41,793 nt of DNA, from NCBI GenBank assembly GCA_947626885.1, contig CANQTX010000017.1, positions 1-41,793 of the forward strand, written 5' to 3'. Below the pieces are notes generated by a model, which saw nothing but the letters and a program-made list of their open reading frames with translations, was not told where the DNA came from and made no database searches. This stretch comes from an uncultured Clostridia bacterium (GTDB taxonomy: Bacteria; Bacillota; Clostridia; TANB77; CAG-508). Positions 1-9,157 of the stretch are shown here, one piece after another; the first letter of the stretch is position 1; the number at the start of each line of letters is the position of its first letter. Both the position numbers and the translations under genes were made by a program.

Positions 1-194
1 GTACAAATTTTTATCTAACAAATTATTTAAAAAAATTTTTTTGAAAAACTATTGACAATTAATAGTTAGTCTTTTATTTAACATCACTATATAATAGAAG
101 TCGAAAAATGTCAATGAAACTTCTAAAACAAATAATCAGAGGAAAATCGAGAGATAAAATACCCAATGGCAGTTATTACAAAATAAATTGGATA

Positions 195-223
195 TTGACT
201 TTTACAAAAGCTTATTGTAAGAT
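195..223 (+). promoter_or_regulatory. Probable sigma-A promoter of the DJ-1 family gene
   Basis: TTGACT at 195-200 and TAAGAT at 218-223 are separated by 17 bases, about 35 bases before the start codon. A TATAAT at 227-232 is an alternative -10. The upstream stretch 1-194 holds a second possible promoter (TTGACA at 52-57, TATAAT at 90-95, but not well spaced) and no gene I can support. Confidence 0.5.
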
Positions 224-258
224 TTCTATAATAAAAACGATTACAAAGGAGGTTTTTT

Positions 259-831
259 ATGAAAAAAGTAGCGGTTTTACTAGCAGATGGATTTGAAGAA
301 ATTGAAGCTTTAACAACTGTGGATATTTTGAGAAGAGCACAAATTATTTGTGACATGATTAGTATAACAAATGAATTGGTGTCTGGTGCACATAACATTA
401 CAGTAAAGGTTGATAAAGTATTACAACAAGAAACTATAGAAGAGTATGATATGCTTGTTTTACCAGGTGGAATGCCAGGTGCAACAAATTTAGCAAAGAA
501 TAACAAAGTCATGGAAATTATAAAAAATTTTAGTGATAACAAAAAGAAGTATGTAGCAGCTATTTGTGCTTCACCTGCTGTAGTATTATCTAAAGCAGGT
601 ATTACTCATGATAAATATATTACATCTTATCCAGGTGCAGCATTTGAATCTCTTTTAGAAGAAAGTAATTATGTAGAAGAATTGGTTGTTATAGATGATA
701 ATATTATTACTAGTAGAGGACCTGCGACAGCAATGTTATTTGCTTACAAGTTAGTTGATATATTAGGTGGCAATAGTCAATCTTTAAAAACAGAAATGCT
801 TTGGGATATGTTAGAAGAAGAAAAAGAATAG
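259..831 (+). CDS. DJ-1/PfpI (ThiJ/YajL) family protein
   Basis: A 190-residue single-domain cytoplasmic protein of the DJ-1/PfpI superfamily, glutamine-amidotransferase-like fold. Members include deglycases, chaperones and proteases, so the exact activity is not predictable. Visible signatures are the N-terminal ADGFEEIE (the conserved acidic residue that pairs with the nucleophile), the LPGG strand near residue 74, and the nucleophile elbow AICASP near residues 100-105 with its conserved Cys. The length matches the family (about 180-190). The start is fixed by AAAGGAGG seven bases before the ATG. The gene lies 11 bases before the YqeY gene, so the two are probably co-transcribed. Confidence 0.9.
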   Translation: MKKVAVLLADGFEEIEALTTVDILRRAQIICDMISITNELVSGAHNITVKVDKVLQQETIEEYDMLVLPGGMPGATNLAKNNKVMEIIKNFSDNKKKYVAAICASPAVVLSKAGITHDKYITSYPGAAFESLLEESNYVEELVVIDDNIITSRGPATAMLFAYKLVDILGGNSQSLKTEMLWDMLEEEKE

Positions 832-842
832 GAGGGGGTTAT

Positions 843-1283
843 ATGTTAAAAGAAAGATTAATGGAGGATTTAAAAACCTCTATGAAAGAAAAGAATGAAA
901 TAAGAAAAAATACCATTCAAATGGTAAGAGCGTCTATTCTTCAAATAGAAAAAGATAAAGGAATACAAGTAGAAGATGATAAAATTCTTGAAATGATAGC
1001 AAAAGAGGTAAAAACTAAAAAAGATGCTCTTTCAGATTTTGAGAAAGCTGGTAGAGATGATTTAATAAAACAAACCAATAAGGAAATAGAAATTCTAACA
1101 GAATATTTACCAAAACAACTTACATATGAAGAAATAAAAGAGAAAGTATCTGCTATTATTCAAGCTGTTGGTGCAACTTCTATGAAAGATATGGGAGTGG
1201 TTATGAAAGAGGCAAAAGCACAAATAGGTACTGCAGCAGATGGAAAAAGTATTCATGAAGTTGTCAAAGAGCTATTAGGATAG
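843..1283 (+). CDS. YqeY/GatB-like domain protein
   Basis: A 146-residue protein of the YqeY family, resembling the C-terminal tail domain of the GatB subunit of tRNA amidotransferase. The family is thought to bind tRNA-related substrates, but its role is unproven. Typical features are the basic helical N-terminus (LKERLMEDLKTSMKEK), the EYLPKQL motif in the middle and the final segment with GAT-KDMG-VMKE. I chose the ATG at 843 and not the upstream in-frame start at 801 because AGGAGGGGG sits just before it and the protein then has normal family length. YqeY commonly follows rpsU in Firmicutes; here it follows the DJ-1 gene instead. Confidence 0.9.
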   Translation: MLKERLMEDLKTSMKEKNEIRKNTIQMVRASILQIEKDKGIQVEDDKILEMIAKEVKTKKDALSDFEKAGRDDLIKQTNKEIEILTEYLPKQLTYEEIKEKVSAIIQAVGATSMKDMGVVMKEAKAQIGTAADGKSIHEVVKELLG

Positions 1284-1460
1284 CAAATAATAAATACACT
1301 CTCTAGTATGATGATACCACTGAATTCTATGTATAATTTACTAAATTATGTAAAAACTAAAGAAAAAGAAACATAAGTAAATTTTGAAAAATGATATAAT
1401 TGCAATAGGAAAATTAAGAATTTTTTCAATCTACTTATATTTTAAGGAAGGGAAGAAACA

Positions 1461-2846
1461 ATGAAAAGTTTTTGGAGTCTAGAGAGTGAAAAACAAAGAG
1501 AATTTACTTCTTTACAAGAAGATATACAAGTAGATGTATGTATTATTGGTGGTGGCATAGCGGGGTTAACTGCAGCATATAAATTATTGCAAGAAGGAAA
1601 GCGTGTTGCTTTGTTAGAAAGGGACACCATTTGTTCTCATACAAGTGCTGGAACAACGGGAAAAGTAACTAGTCAACATGGTATTTTATATAAGTATTTA
1701 ATAGATTCTCAAGGAAAAGAATTTGCTAAAAAGTATTTTGAAGCAAATCAAATGGCTGTGTTAGAGATAGAAAAGTTAATAGAGAAAGAAAAAATAGCAT
1801 GTGATTTTGAAAAAGTAAATGCTTATGTTTTTACAGAACAAAAGCAAGAACTTCAGAAGATTAAAGAAGAAGTGAAAGCAACAAAACAATTAGGTATTAA
1901 TTCTAACTTTGTTAATGATATTGCATTACCATTGGATATTATTGGTGCAATAGAATTTAAAGAACAAGCACAATTTCATCCTGTAAAATATGGTTATGGA
2001 TTGGCCAATAGTATACAGAATAGTGGTGGAAAAATTTATGAATATGCCAAAGTGATAGAGGTTAATAAAACAGAGGAAGAATATGCTATTAGAGTTGCTA
2101 ATCATACAGTAACAGCAGATTATGTTGTTATTACAACGCGTTATCCTTTTATTACAACACCGGGATATTACTTTATAAAAATGTACCAATCTACTTCTTA
2201 TGCTGTATTAGTAGATACACATGCAGAGGTACCTGAAGGTGGCATTTATATTAATGTAGAGCAACCACAATTATCATTTAGAGTTGTCAAAGATGGTAAC
2301 AAAAAGCTTTTATTAATTGTGGGCTATGATCATAAGACAGGTGAAGATGTAATAGGAAATCGCTATGAGTATTTATTTAGTAGAGTAAGAAATCTATATC
2401 CGAATGCAGAAGTTATTGCACAATGGTGTGCAGAAGATTGTATAAGTTTAGATAAAATCCCCTATATTGGTGTATTCTCGAAAACGATGCCAAATGTTTA
2501 TGTTGCAACAGGCTTTAATAAATGGGGTATGACTACCTCTTATGTAGCAGCTAGTATTATAACAGATGAGATTGTAGGAAGGAAAAATGTATATGCTGAT
2601 GTTTTTAGAAGTTTGAGATTAGAACCTCTTAAAAATAAAGACGAAATGAAGAATATGATAGAAGCATCTACAAAATCGTTAATAGGAGATAGACTAAAAG
2701 GAAAAGATACGCCCACTTGTACACATTTGGGATGTAAACTTACATGGAATGCCATTGAAAAAACATGGGATTGTCCATGTCATGGTTCACGTTATACGGA
2801 AAGAGGAAATGTTATAGAGGGACCAGCTGTTAGCGATTTTAAATAA
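1461..2846 (+). CDS. FAD-dependent oxidoreductase with C-terminal Rieske domain (YhfW-like)
   Basis: A 461-residue flavoprotein of the DAO (D-amino-acid/glycine oxidase) family fused to a Rieske [2Fe-2S] centre. It is probably a cytoplasmic oxidoreductase; substrate unknown. The N-terminal Rossmann motif is [13 protein letters not shown] (about residues 29-41), followed by LLERD, which would bind the ADP ribose. The Rieske ligands appear at the C-terminus as CTHLGC and CPCHGS (Cys-His and Cys-His pairs). The segment between the oxidase domain and the first Rieske pair is short ([11 protein letters not shown] then CTHLGC). The early beta-strands of a standard Rieske fold therefore seem missing, a compact form I believe occurs in other clostridial homologues. 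SD AAGGAAGGG precedes the ATG. Confidence 0.85.
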   Translation: MKSFWSLESEKQREFTSLQEDIQVDVCIIGGGIAGLTAAYKLLQEGKRVALLERDTICSHTSAGTTGKVTSQHGILYKYLIDSQGKEFAKKYFEANQMAVLEIEKLIEKEKIACDFEKVNAYVFTEQKQELQKIKEEVKATKQLGINSNFVNDIALPLDIIGAIEFKEQAQFHPVKYGYGLANSIQNSGGKIYEYAKVIEVNKTEEEYAIRVANHTVTADYVVITTRYPFITTPGYYFIKMYQSTSYAVLVDTHAEVPEGGIYINVEQPQLSFRVVKDGNKKLLLIVGYDHKTGEDVIGNRYEYLFSRVRNLYPNAEVIAQWCAEDCISLDKIPYIGVFSKTMPNVYVATGFNKWGMTTSYVAASIITDEIVGRKNVYADVFRSLRLEPLKNKDEMKNMIEASTKSLIGDRLKGKDTPTCTHLGCKLTWNAIEKTWDCPCHGSRYTERGNVIEGPAVSDFK

Positions 2847-2873
2847 AATGATAAAATTATTCAAAGATGTATC

Positions 2874-2901
2874 TTGACAAAATATAAAAATGGGATATAA
2901 T
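2874..2901 (+). promoter_or_regulatory. Strong sigma-A promoter of a small transcription unit
   Basis: A perfect TTGACA (2874-2879) and TATAAT (2896-2901) are separated by 16 bases. This is one of the best promoters in the window. It sits right after the oxidoreductase gene and drives only a 30-codon ORF before a terminator-like hairpin, with purA further downstream. Confidence 0.7.
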
Positions 2902-2932
2902 AACCATGTATGAAACAAGGGAGATACATTTT

Positions 2933-3025
2933 ATGAAAAATATAAATAACAGTTTTTTCAATAAAATATATCATTTACAAAATAGTTTGAAACAAACTAG
3001 CTTATTTGGTATAGGAAAAGTGTAA
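2933..3025 (+). CDS. Putative 30-aa peptide or leader ORF upstream of purA
   Basis: An ATG preceded by AGGGAG opens a 30-codon ORF (starts MKNINNSFFNKIYH, ends LFGIGKV) that stops seven bases before a terminator-like hairpin. It has its own consensus promoter. The peptide is polar and basic with no membrane segment or recognisable family. It could be a real microprotein, a leader peptide for regulation of purA, or incidental coding inside a small RNA of about 150 nt. Confidence 0.4.
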   Translation: MKNINNSFFNKIYHLQNSLKQTSLFGIGKV

Positions 3026-3031
3026 CTAAAG

Positions 3032-3056
3032 AGATAGCAATCTGCTATCTTTTTTA
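3032..3056 (+). terminator. Rho-independent terminator or attenuator before purA
   Basis: AGATAGCA (3032-3039) and TGCTATCT (3043-3050) form an 8-bp stem with a 3-base loop, followed by a T run. A second stem, AGATTGTTT (3056-3064) with AAACAATCT (3075-3083), lies just downstream. The AGATTG at 3056-3061 can also pair with CAATCT at 3038-3043 inside the first hairpin, so the structures may be mutually exclusive. Confidence 0.55.
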
Positions 3057-3150
3057 GATTGTTTAAAAAATAAAAAACAATCTTATGATTAAAGCAGAAT
3101 ATAAGTACTGTATGAAAAAATAAGTAATATGTGTAATAAAAGGAGAATGA

Positions 3151-4419
<1,269 letters not shown>

Positions 4420-4627
4420 AGAAAAACGTGTAGGACACATCAAATGAAAATAAAATAAATAAAAAATGCAAAAAAGTCTTTATTTTATATAGGAAATGTG
4501 ATATAATATTTACATTCTTCGTTTTTAAAAGTAATGAAGATAATTTATGTATATAGAAAAGAAACATAACAAAAGAGAAATAATTTTATAAATCTATAAA
4601 TGTAAATACATATATAGGAGGTAGCAT

Positions 4628-5806
4628 ATGTCTAATATGCAATTTAGTGTTAATCCGGAAGCGGTCATTTCTAATATATTCAATACAGATATTCAGGCAC
4701 GAATGTATTGTAAATGTAAATATTCTCACGATCCAGAGGAATTTCTGAAAGCTCTAAAACGATATGAGGATGCAAATATTATAGGAATTCCAACAGTTAC
4801 ATCTTTTATGAAAAAATATCCCAATGTGTTTAAAAATACACATTTAATTACTAGTAGACATAATGTTTTCGAGGATATTACATCTTTAGCACCTTATTTT
4901 TATACAAATGTAGCAGATGACAAAATAAAAAGTACTATGAATATTATAGGAGATGTATCTGAAGAAGAAATAGAAAATATGCAAGCTTTTTTCCAAGATT
5001 TTCATCAATTATCAGAAAATCCAGAAATACAAGCAATCATTCAAGAAACAGAAGCTTATAAGAGAGAAATACAAAGATTATGGAAAAGAAATGAATCAGA
5101 AGTATTGAATTATATAGAGGAGATTTTAGGATATAAGCCAGAAATACAGGGAGAAACAGAAATAAATGTTATGTGTCCTAATGTGAATACCAATAAAGTC
5201 GTTTATGGACCTTCTCATACGAAAACAAATTCTCAAAAAACGTATTTTCTTTTTAGTGAAAGAGAAGCAACATCATCTCCTGAAAAAATAATAGCAAGTA
5301 TTGCACATTTTGTTGTACATCAACAAATATTACCGTATAAATTAACTATGACAAAAGAGAAAAAAGAAACTTTTCATGCTTTTATTAAATTTTTAACCAA
5401 CAAAGAAATTTATTATATGCTTAAACAAGATAGTTTTAGCCCACTAGAAGTAGTAACACCTAGAGAAAATGCAAAAGTAATGGCAAAAGTATATCCATAT
5501 TGGTTAGGATATCGTTATAGAATGGATACGAATCCAGTAGATCAAATAACAAAAGCAATTGCTAGAGATAAAGCTTATGTTCATACCTTAGCTAAAACAT
5601 CCAAGAAGAGAAAATTATATGAAGATTATGCTTTTGATCAATTAGATGCGCATAAAATAGCAAAATTTACTGCTACATTTTTCAAATATAAAAAGAATAG
5701 AACACTATATGAATGGAATGATGCTATTAGATTGCAGGATAGTGACAATATATATAAAAAAGAAGATGGTTTAAAGACGATACCTGATGAAGAGTGTAGT
5801 AAATAA
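4628..5806 (+). CDS. Uncharacterised protein with a degenerate HExxH-like motif
   Basis: A 392-residue soluble protein with no signal peptide or membrane segment; I do not recognise its family. Residues 1-170 are mostly helical and charged, with CKCKYSHD near residue 28. In the C-terminal half, IIASIAHFVVHQQI (His227 and His231) looks like the helix of a zinc metallopeptidase (HExxH) in which the catalytic Glu is replaced by Phe. If related to that fold it would be a non-catalytic relative. The last third is rich in Lys and aromatic residues. The start is set by ATAGGAGGT before the ATG. It stands about 200 bases after purA, with TATAAT at 4502-4507 as a likely -10, and is followed 62 bases later by the thioredoxin-fold gene. 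Confidence 0.6.
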   Translation: MSNMQFSVNPEAVISNIFNTDIQARMYCKCKYSHDPEEFLKALKRYEDANIIGIPTVTSFMKKYPNVFKNTHLITSRHNVFEDITSLAPYFYTNVADDKIKSTMNIIGDVSEEEIENMQAFFQDFHQLSENPEIQAIIQETEAYKREIQRLWKRNESEVLNYIEEILGYKPEIQGETEINVMCPNVNTNKVVYGPSHTKTNSQKTYFLFSEREATSSPEKIIASIAHFVVHQQILPYKLTMTKEKKETFHAFIKFLTNKEIYYMLKQDSFSPLEVVTPRENAKVMAKVYPYWLGYRYRMDTNPVDQITKAIARDKAYVHTLAKTSKKRKLYEDYAFDQLDAHKIAKFTATFFKYKKNRTLYEWNDAIRLQDSDNIYKKEDGLKTIPDEECSK

Positions 5807-5832
5807 AGTAGGTAAAATTATTTACATAAGAG

Positions 5833-5858
5833 TATTTTATTGTTACAACAATAAAATA
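5833..5858 (+). promoter_or_regulatory. Inverted repeat touching the ribosome binding site
   Basis: TATTTTATTGTT (5833-5844) and AACAATAAAATA (5847-5858) are perfect 12-base complements two bases apart, and the right arm ends where AGGAGG (5858-5863) begins. An RNA hairpin here would stack directly on the Shine-Dalgarno sequence of the thioredoxin-fold gene. It could modulate translation or protect an RNA end. It lacks a T run, so it is not a typical terminator. Confidence 0.45.
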
Positions 5859-5868
5859 GGAGGAAAGG

Positions 5869-6588
5869 ATGAAAAATAAAGGGAATATAATACTTTTAAT
5901 CGTAGCGATTGTAGTATTTTGTATCGCATTGATTTTTGCAATTTGGGCATTTCAACCAATTAAGAATAAAAAAATAGAACAACCAAATGCAGAAAATATT
6001 ACTAATGATAATCAAGCAACAAGCGAAAATGCGAATCAGGTAAATAATAAAAATACTACGCATATGGTTAATAATACTGTACTGGACAGCAATGCGAATA
6101 TAACTGAGACAAAGAATGATATAAATGCTTTAGTAGAAGATACTGGGGAGGAAGTTTCAAAAACAAAAGATTTATCTATCACTTATACAGATTTTACAGT
6201 GTTTGATAAAGAAAACCAAGAAATAAAATTATCAGATTTTCAAAATACACCTGTTATGGTATTATTTTGGAATAGTGATAATGCGGAATCTGTGGAAATG
6301 CTAAAAAGAGTGAATCAATTATATGAAATGTATAACAATAAAATACAATTTCTAGCAGTGAGTACACAGGATATCAATATAGATGCATTTATACAACAAT
6401 ATTCTTGGGAAGTAACGATGCCTATATATTTTGATCTCAATCAAGAATATGCTAATACTTTAAAAATAGAAGAATTGCCGGCTATGTTGTATATTAATAA
6501 AGAAAATGAAGTATTTAATGCTAAAACAGGCCTTACAACGAATGATGCTCTAGAGGCAAATTTAGATGTTTTGATTGAAAATTATTAA
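5869..6588 (+). CDS. Membrane-anchored thioredoxin-fold (TlpA/AhpC-TSA-like) protein lacking the CxxC
   Basis: A 239-residue protein with an N-terminal membrane anchor (hydrophobic residues about 7-28), an Asn/Thr-rich extracellular linker (30-100) and a thioredoxin-like domain (about 105-239). The domain follows the TlpA pattern: IKLSDF, then VMVLFWNSDNAES, then the cis-proline strand ELPAMLYIN. At the active site, where TlpA proteins have WCxxC, this protein has Asn138 and Ser141 and no cysteine, so it cannot do dithiol chemistry. It may act as a binding or scaffold domain outside the membrane. The start is fixed by AGGAGG five bases upstream. It is followed by a terminator. Confidence 0.75.
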   Translation: MKNKGNIILLIVAIVVFCIALIFAIWAFQPIKNKKIEQPNAENITNDNQATSENANQVNNKNTTHMVNNTVLDSNANITETKNDINALVEDTGEEVSKTKDLSITYTDFTVFDKENQEIKLSDFQNTPVMVLFWNSDNAESVEMLKRVNQLYEMYNNKIQFLAVSTQDINIDAFIQQYSWEVTMPIYFDLNQEYANTLKIEELPAMLYINKENEVFNAKTGLTTNDALEANLDVLIENY

Positions 6589-6605
6589 ATAAAAAATATT
6601 TTGAG

Positions 6606-6648
6606 AAGATATATTTTTAAAGATACTATTTAGAAATATGTCTTTTTT
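6606..6648 (+). terminator. Rho-independent terminator after the thioredoxin-fold gene
   Basis: AAGATATATTT (6606-6616) pairs with AAATATGTCTT (6634-6644), with one G-U pair, and is followed by further T residues. It lies 18 bases after the stop codon. Confidence 0.5.
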
Positions 6649-6717
6649 ATATGCAAAGAAAGTGTCTTGTAAAGTTAGTAGATATTCTTTTCTGATAAAA
6701 CATGCGAGTTTTATTCT

Positions 6718-7218
6718 TTAAGAAAGAAATGGGTGATGATAATAGAAAATACTCCCCATACATATAAAAATAAAGATAAAATCTGATATAGAAATAGCGT
6801 ACAAAAGACCTTTTGTTTGGAAAACGATATAGCCAATTATGCTTACCAAAATAGTGATAAAACATTTGGTAATATAAAGAACAATCGTATGCTTGTAAGA
6901 TTGATGAAAGACAAAATAAAATGGTAGTAATAATTGTAATCCTAAAAAGCTACTAGAAATGAGTAGAATCTTTAAACAATAAATTGCATATTGTTTTACA
7001 CCATTGGTTTGGGTAAATAGAGATAGTATTTGCTGAGAAAAATGATATAACATATAAGATAAGATAGATCCTAATAAAACAGAACACAAAAGTGCTTGCA
7101 TAAATGTTTTTTTATTTTGATAGTTCCTTTTTTGTAAAGCAATAATCCATTGTGGTAGCAATAAAATGAAATAAATAATACCTATAATATTTAAAGTATC
7201 CATTTTATATAAATCCAT
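6718..7218 (-). CDS. Small multi-pass membrane protein resembling part of a MATE-family transporter
   Basis: A 166-residue, very hydrophobic protein with about five predicted membrane helices, the only gene on the minus strand in this part of the window. The segment ILSLFTQTNGVKQYA, followed by LKILLISSSFLGLQLLLPFYFVF, resembles the second half of MATE or related flippase-like transporters, which are normally about 450 residues. It is therefore either a small relative or the remnant of a larger gene. A plausible SD (AGAGGTG on the minus strand) precedes the ATG at 7218, so the start is not obviously broken. It converges on the thioredoxin-fold gene and diverges from mraZ. Confidence 0.5.
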   Translation of the reverse strand: MDLYKMDTLNIIGIIYFILLLPQWIIALQKRNYQNKKTFMQALLCSVLLGSILSYMLYHFSQQILSLFTQTNGVKQYAIYCLKILLISSSFLGLQLLLPFYFVFHQSYKHTIVLYITKCFITILVSIIGYIVFQTKGLLYAISISDFIFIFICMGSIFYYHHPFLS

Positions 7219-7319
7219 TTTCCAGCACCTCTTTTTTATTATATCATAAAATGTAAAATAGCAAAATTAAGAATCTTGAAAAATAAAATAAAAAAAATGA
7301 AAAAAAATTGAAAAAACTA

Positions 7320-7348
7320 TTGCAAAATAGAAAAAGATATATTAAAAT
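7320..7348 (+). promoter_or_regulatory. mraZ promoter
   Basis: TTGCAA (7320-7325) and TAAAAT (7343-7348) are separated by 17 bases. The predicted transcription start at about 7355 coincides with the MraZ-type repeats that follow, consistent with autorepression. Confidence 0.55.
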
Positions 7349-7355
7349 TTAATTG

Positions 7356-7385
7356 AAGTGGAGAGAAGTGGTAGAAAGTGGTAAA
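7356..7385 (+). promoter_or_regulatory. MraZ operator: three tandem 10-bp AAGTGG repeats
   Basis: The hexamer AAGTGG occurs at 7356, 7366 and 7376, an exact 10-base period, just after the -10 box and 24 bases before the mraZ start codon. MraZ proteins are known to bind short tandem GTGG/TGGG-type repeats in their own promoter in E. coli, and AAAGTG-type repeats with 10-bp period in Mycoplasma. This is very probably the autoregulatory site of the dcw operon. Confidence 0.8.
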
Positions 7386-7408
7386 AAAGGGGAAGGAGTT
7401 TTAATCAA

Positions 7409-7834
7409 GTGCTAATTGGCGAATATGAGCATTCTCTAGATGCTAAAGGTAGATTGATAATGCCAGCTAGGTTAAGAGAAGATATTGGTGAAAAGTTTAT
7501 AATAACAAAAGGGTTAGATGGTTGTTTATTTGCTTTTTCTTTAGAAGAATGGAAAAATTTTGAGCAGAAATTACGAACACTTCCTATTTCAAACAAAGAT
7601 GCAAGAGCCTTTTCAAGATTTTTCTTTGCGGGAGCTATAGAATGTGAAATAGATAAACAAGGTAGATTTTTAATTTCAAATCATTTAAGAGAATTTGCCA
7701 ATTTAATAAAAGATATTATTATTGTTGGTATGGATTCAAGAATTGAAATTTGGAGCAAGGAAAAATGGCAAAGATGTGATGAAGAGATTTCTGCAGATGA
7801 AATAGCAGAAAAGATGGAAATGCTTGGTATATAA
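7409..7834 (+). CDS. mraZ: Transcriptional regulator MraZ
   Basis: A 141-residue DNA-binding protein made of two SpoVT/AbrB-like MraZ domains that assembles into rings and controls the dcw cluster. Both copies of the signature are visible: [18 protein letters not shown] near residues 6-23, and [18 protein letters not shown] in the second half. The length is typical (about 143). The start is GTG at 7409 with AAGGAG ten bases upstream; no ATG would give the conserved [11 protein letters not shown]-terminus. It is the first gene of the cell-division cluster and lies directly downstream of its operator. An unusually long 333-base gap separates it from rsmH. Confidence 0.95.
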   Translation: MLIGEYEHSLDAKGRLIMPARLREDIGEKFIITKGLDGCLFAFSLEEWKNFEQKLRTLPISNKDARAFSRFFFAGAIECEIDKQGRFLISNHLREFANLIKDIIIVGMDSRIEIWSKEKWQRCDEEISADEIAEKMEMLGI

Positions 7835-8167
7835 CTTGCTAAAGTTTATATAATTACAAAAGACAATATTGCAACATACAAAAGATTGATAAAGTACAAA
7901 AGAAAAAACCTTAAGTGATATAAAAAATACATAGGGGATAAGAAATACAGAAATACGAAAGGAAAAAATGCGAAGGTACTAAAGAGGAGAATTCAAAAGA
8001 TAAATAGCAAAGAAACAAAAGTTATGAAGTTAACAAATGATATTGTATGCTACAAAAGAAAATGTATAAGGAAAAAAGATTACAAAAGATAAATCATTAA
8101 AGCACCGACAGTTGGTAAAATCTTACCAACTGTTTGTGTTATTAAATTTTATCGCGAGGGTAACAAT
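7835..8167 (+). other. 333-base non-coding leader between mraZ and rsmH
   Basis: There is no supportable ORF on either strand. The stretch is purine-rich on the plus strand. It contains five exact copies of TACAAAAGA (starting at 7855, 7877, 7895, 8051 and 8081) and several near copies such as TTCAAAAGAT. It ends with a perfect 11-bp hairpin, ACAGTTGGTAA (8108-8118) pairing TTACCAACTGT (8123-8133), about 35 bases before the rsmH start. There is no good T run after it, so it looks more like a structured leader than a terminator. Confidence 0.55.
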
Positions 8168-9094
8168 TTGGAATTTAAACATAATCCTGTTATGTTAAAG
8201 GAATGTATTGATGGGTTACACATAAACCCGAATGGCATTTATGTTGATGGCACAATGGGAGGTGCAGGTCATAGTGCGGAAATTGCAAAAAAAATATCAA
8301 ATAGTGGGCTTCTTATAGGAATTGATAGAGATGAAGAAGCTATTTGTGTTGCAAAGGAAAAACTAAAAGAATATTCTAATATTATGTATATACATGATAA
8401 TCATGATAATATAAAATCTATTTTAGAAAACTTAGGAATTTTGAAGGTAAATGGTATTTTATTAGATTTAGGTGTATCTTCTTATCAATTAGATGAAAGA
8501 AATAGAGGGTTTAGTTATCTAGGAGATGCTAAGTTAGATATGCGAATGGATAGAACACAAAGTTTAACAGCATATCAAGTGATTAATACATATAGTGAAG
8601 AAAAACTTGCTAATATTATCTATCAATATGGGGAAGAAAGATTTTCAAGAAGAATTGCTAAAAAAATCGTTGAGGTTAGAAAAAATGCACCAATAGAAAC
8701 AACAAAAGATCTTGTCGCTATTATAGAAAAAGTTGTTCCTCATGAGAAAAAGGAAGGTCATCCAGCCAAAAGAACATTTCAAGCAATAAGAATAGAAGTA
8801 AATAATGAACTGAAACCACTATATCAAACTATTATGGATGCCATAGACGTATTAGCAAGTGGTGGTAGATTATGTGTTATAACATTTCATTCTTTAGAAG
8901 ATAGAATTGTAAAAAATGCATTGTTAGCTGCTTCAGGGAAATGTACTTGTCCGCCTGGATTACCATATTGCATGTGTGGAGCAATAGTAAAAGGAAAAAT
9001 TATTACGAAAAAACCAATGCTGCCATCAGAAACAGAAAAAAAAGAAAATCCAAGAAGTAAAAGTGCGAAGCTTAGAATATTTGAGAGAATTTAG
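8168..9094 (+). CDS. rsmH: 16S rRNA (cytosine-1402-N4)-methyltransferase RsmH (MraW)
   Basis: A 308-residue SAM-dependent enzyme that methylates N4 of C1402 in 16S rRNA. Motifs: HNPVMLKEC at the N-terminus, the SAM-binding [10 protein letters not shown] (about residues 28-37), [12 protein letters not shown] (about 98-109), [20 protein letters not shown] and [12 protein letters not shown] towards the end. Length is typical (about 310). It starts at TTG (8168) with GAGGG upstream; the next ATG would cut into the conserved N-terminus. It is the usual second gene of the dcw cluster and is followed 63 bases later by the FtsL-like gene. Confidence 0.96.
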   Translation: MEFKHNPVMLKECIDGLHINPNGIYVDGTMGGAGHSAEIAKKISNSGLLIGIDRDEEAICVAKEKLKEYSNIMYIHDNHDNIKSILENLGILKVNGILLDLGVSSYQLDERNRGFSYLGDAKLDMRMDRTQSLTAYQVINTYSEEKLANIIYQYGEERFSRRIAKKIVEVRKNAPIETTKDLVAIIEKVVPHEKKEGHPAKRTFQAIRIEVNNELKPLYQTIMDAIDVLASGGRLCVITFHSLEDRIVKNALLAASGKCTCPPGLPYCMCGAIVKGKIITKKPMLPSETEKKENPRSKSAKLRIFERI

Positions 9095-9157
9095 TTTATG
9101 AAAAGATAAAAAGTGAGAGACATATTAAAAAAATCGTATGAAAGGAGGGAAAAAGCT

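Noticed and set aside
97..111. Possible Spo0A-like box (GTCGAA)
   Set aside because: It matches only six of seven consensus bases, no second site is near and the context is not a known Spo0A target.
108..296. 62-codon ORF on the plus strand before the DJ-1 gene
   Set aside because: It has no ribosome binding site, overlaps the start of the clearly coding DJ-1 gene in another frame and spans its promoter.
8108..8133. Hairpin as a simple terminator of mraZ
   Set aside because: There is no proper T run after the stem, and it sits next to the rsmH ribosome binding site, far from the mraZ stop.
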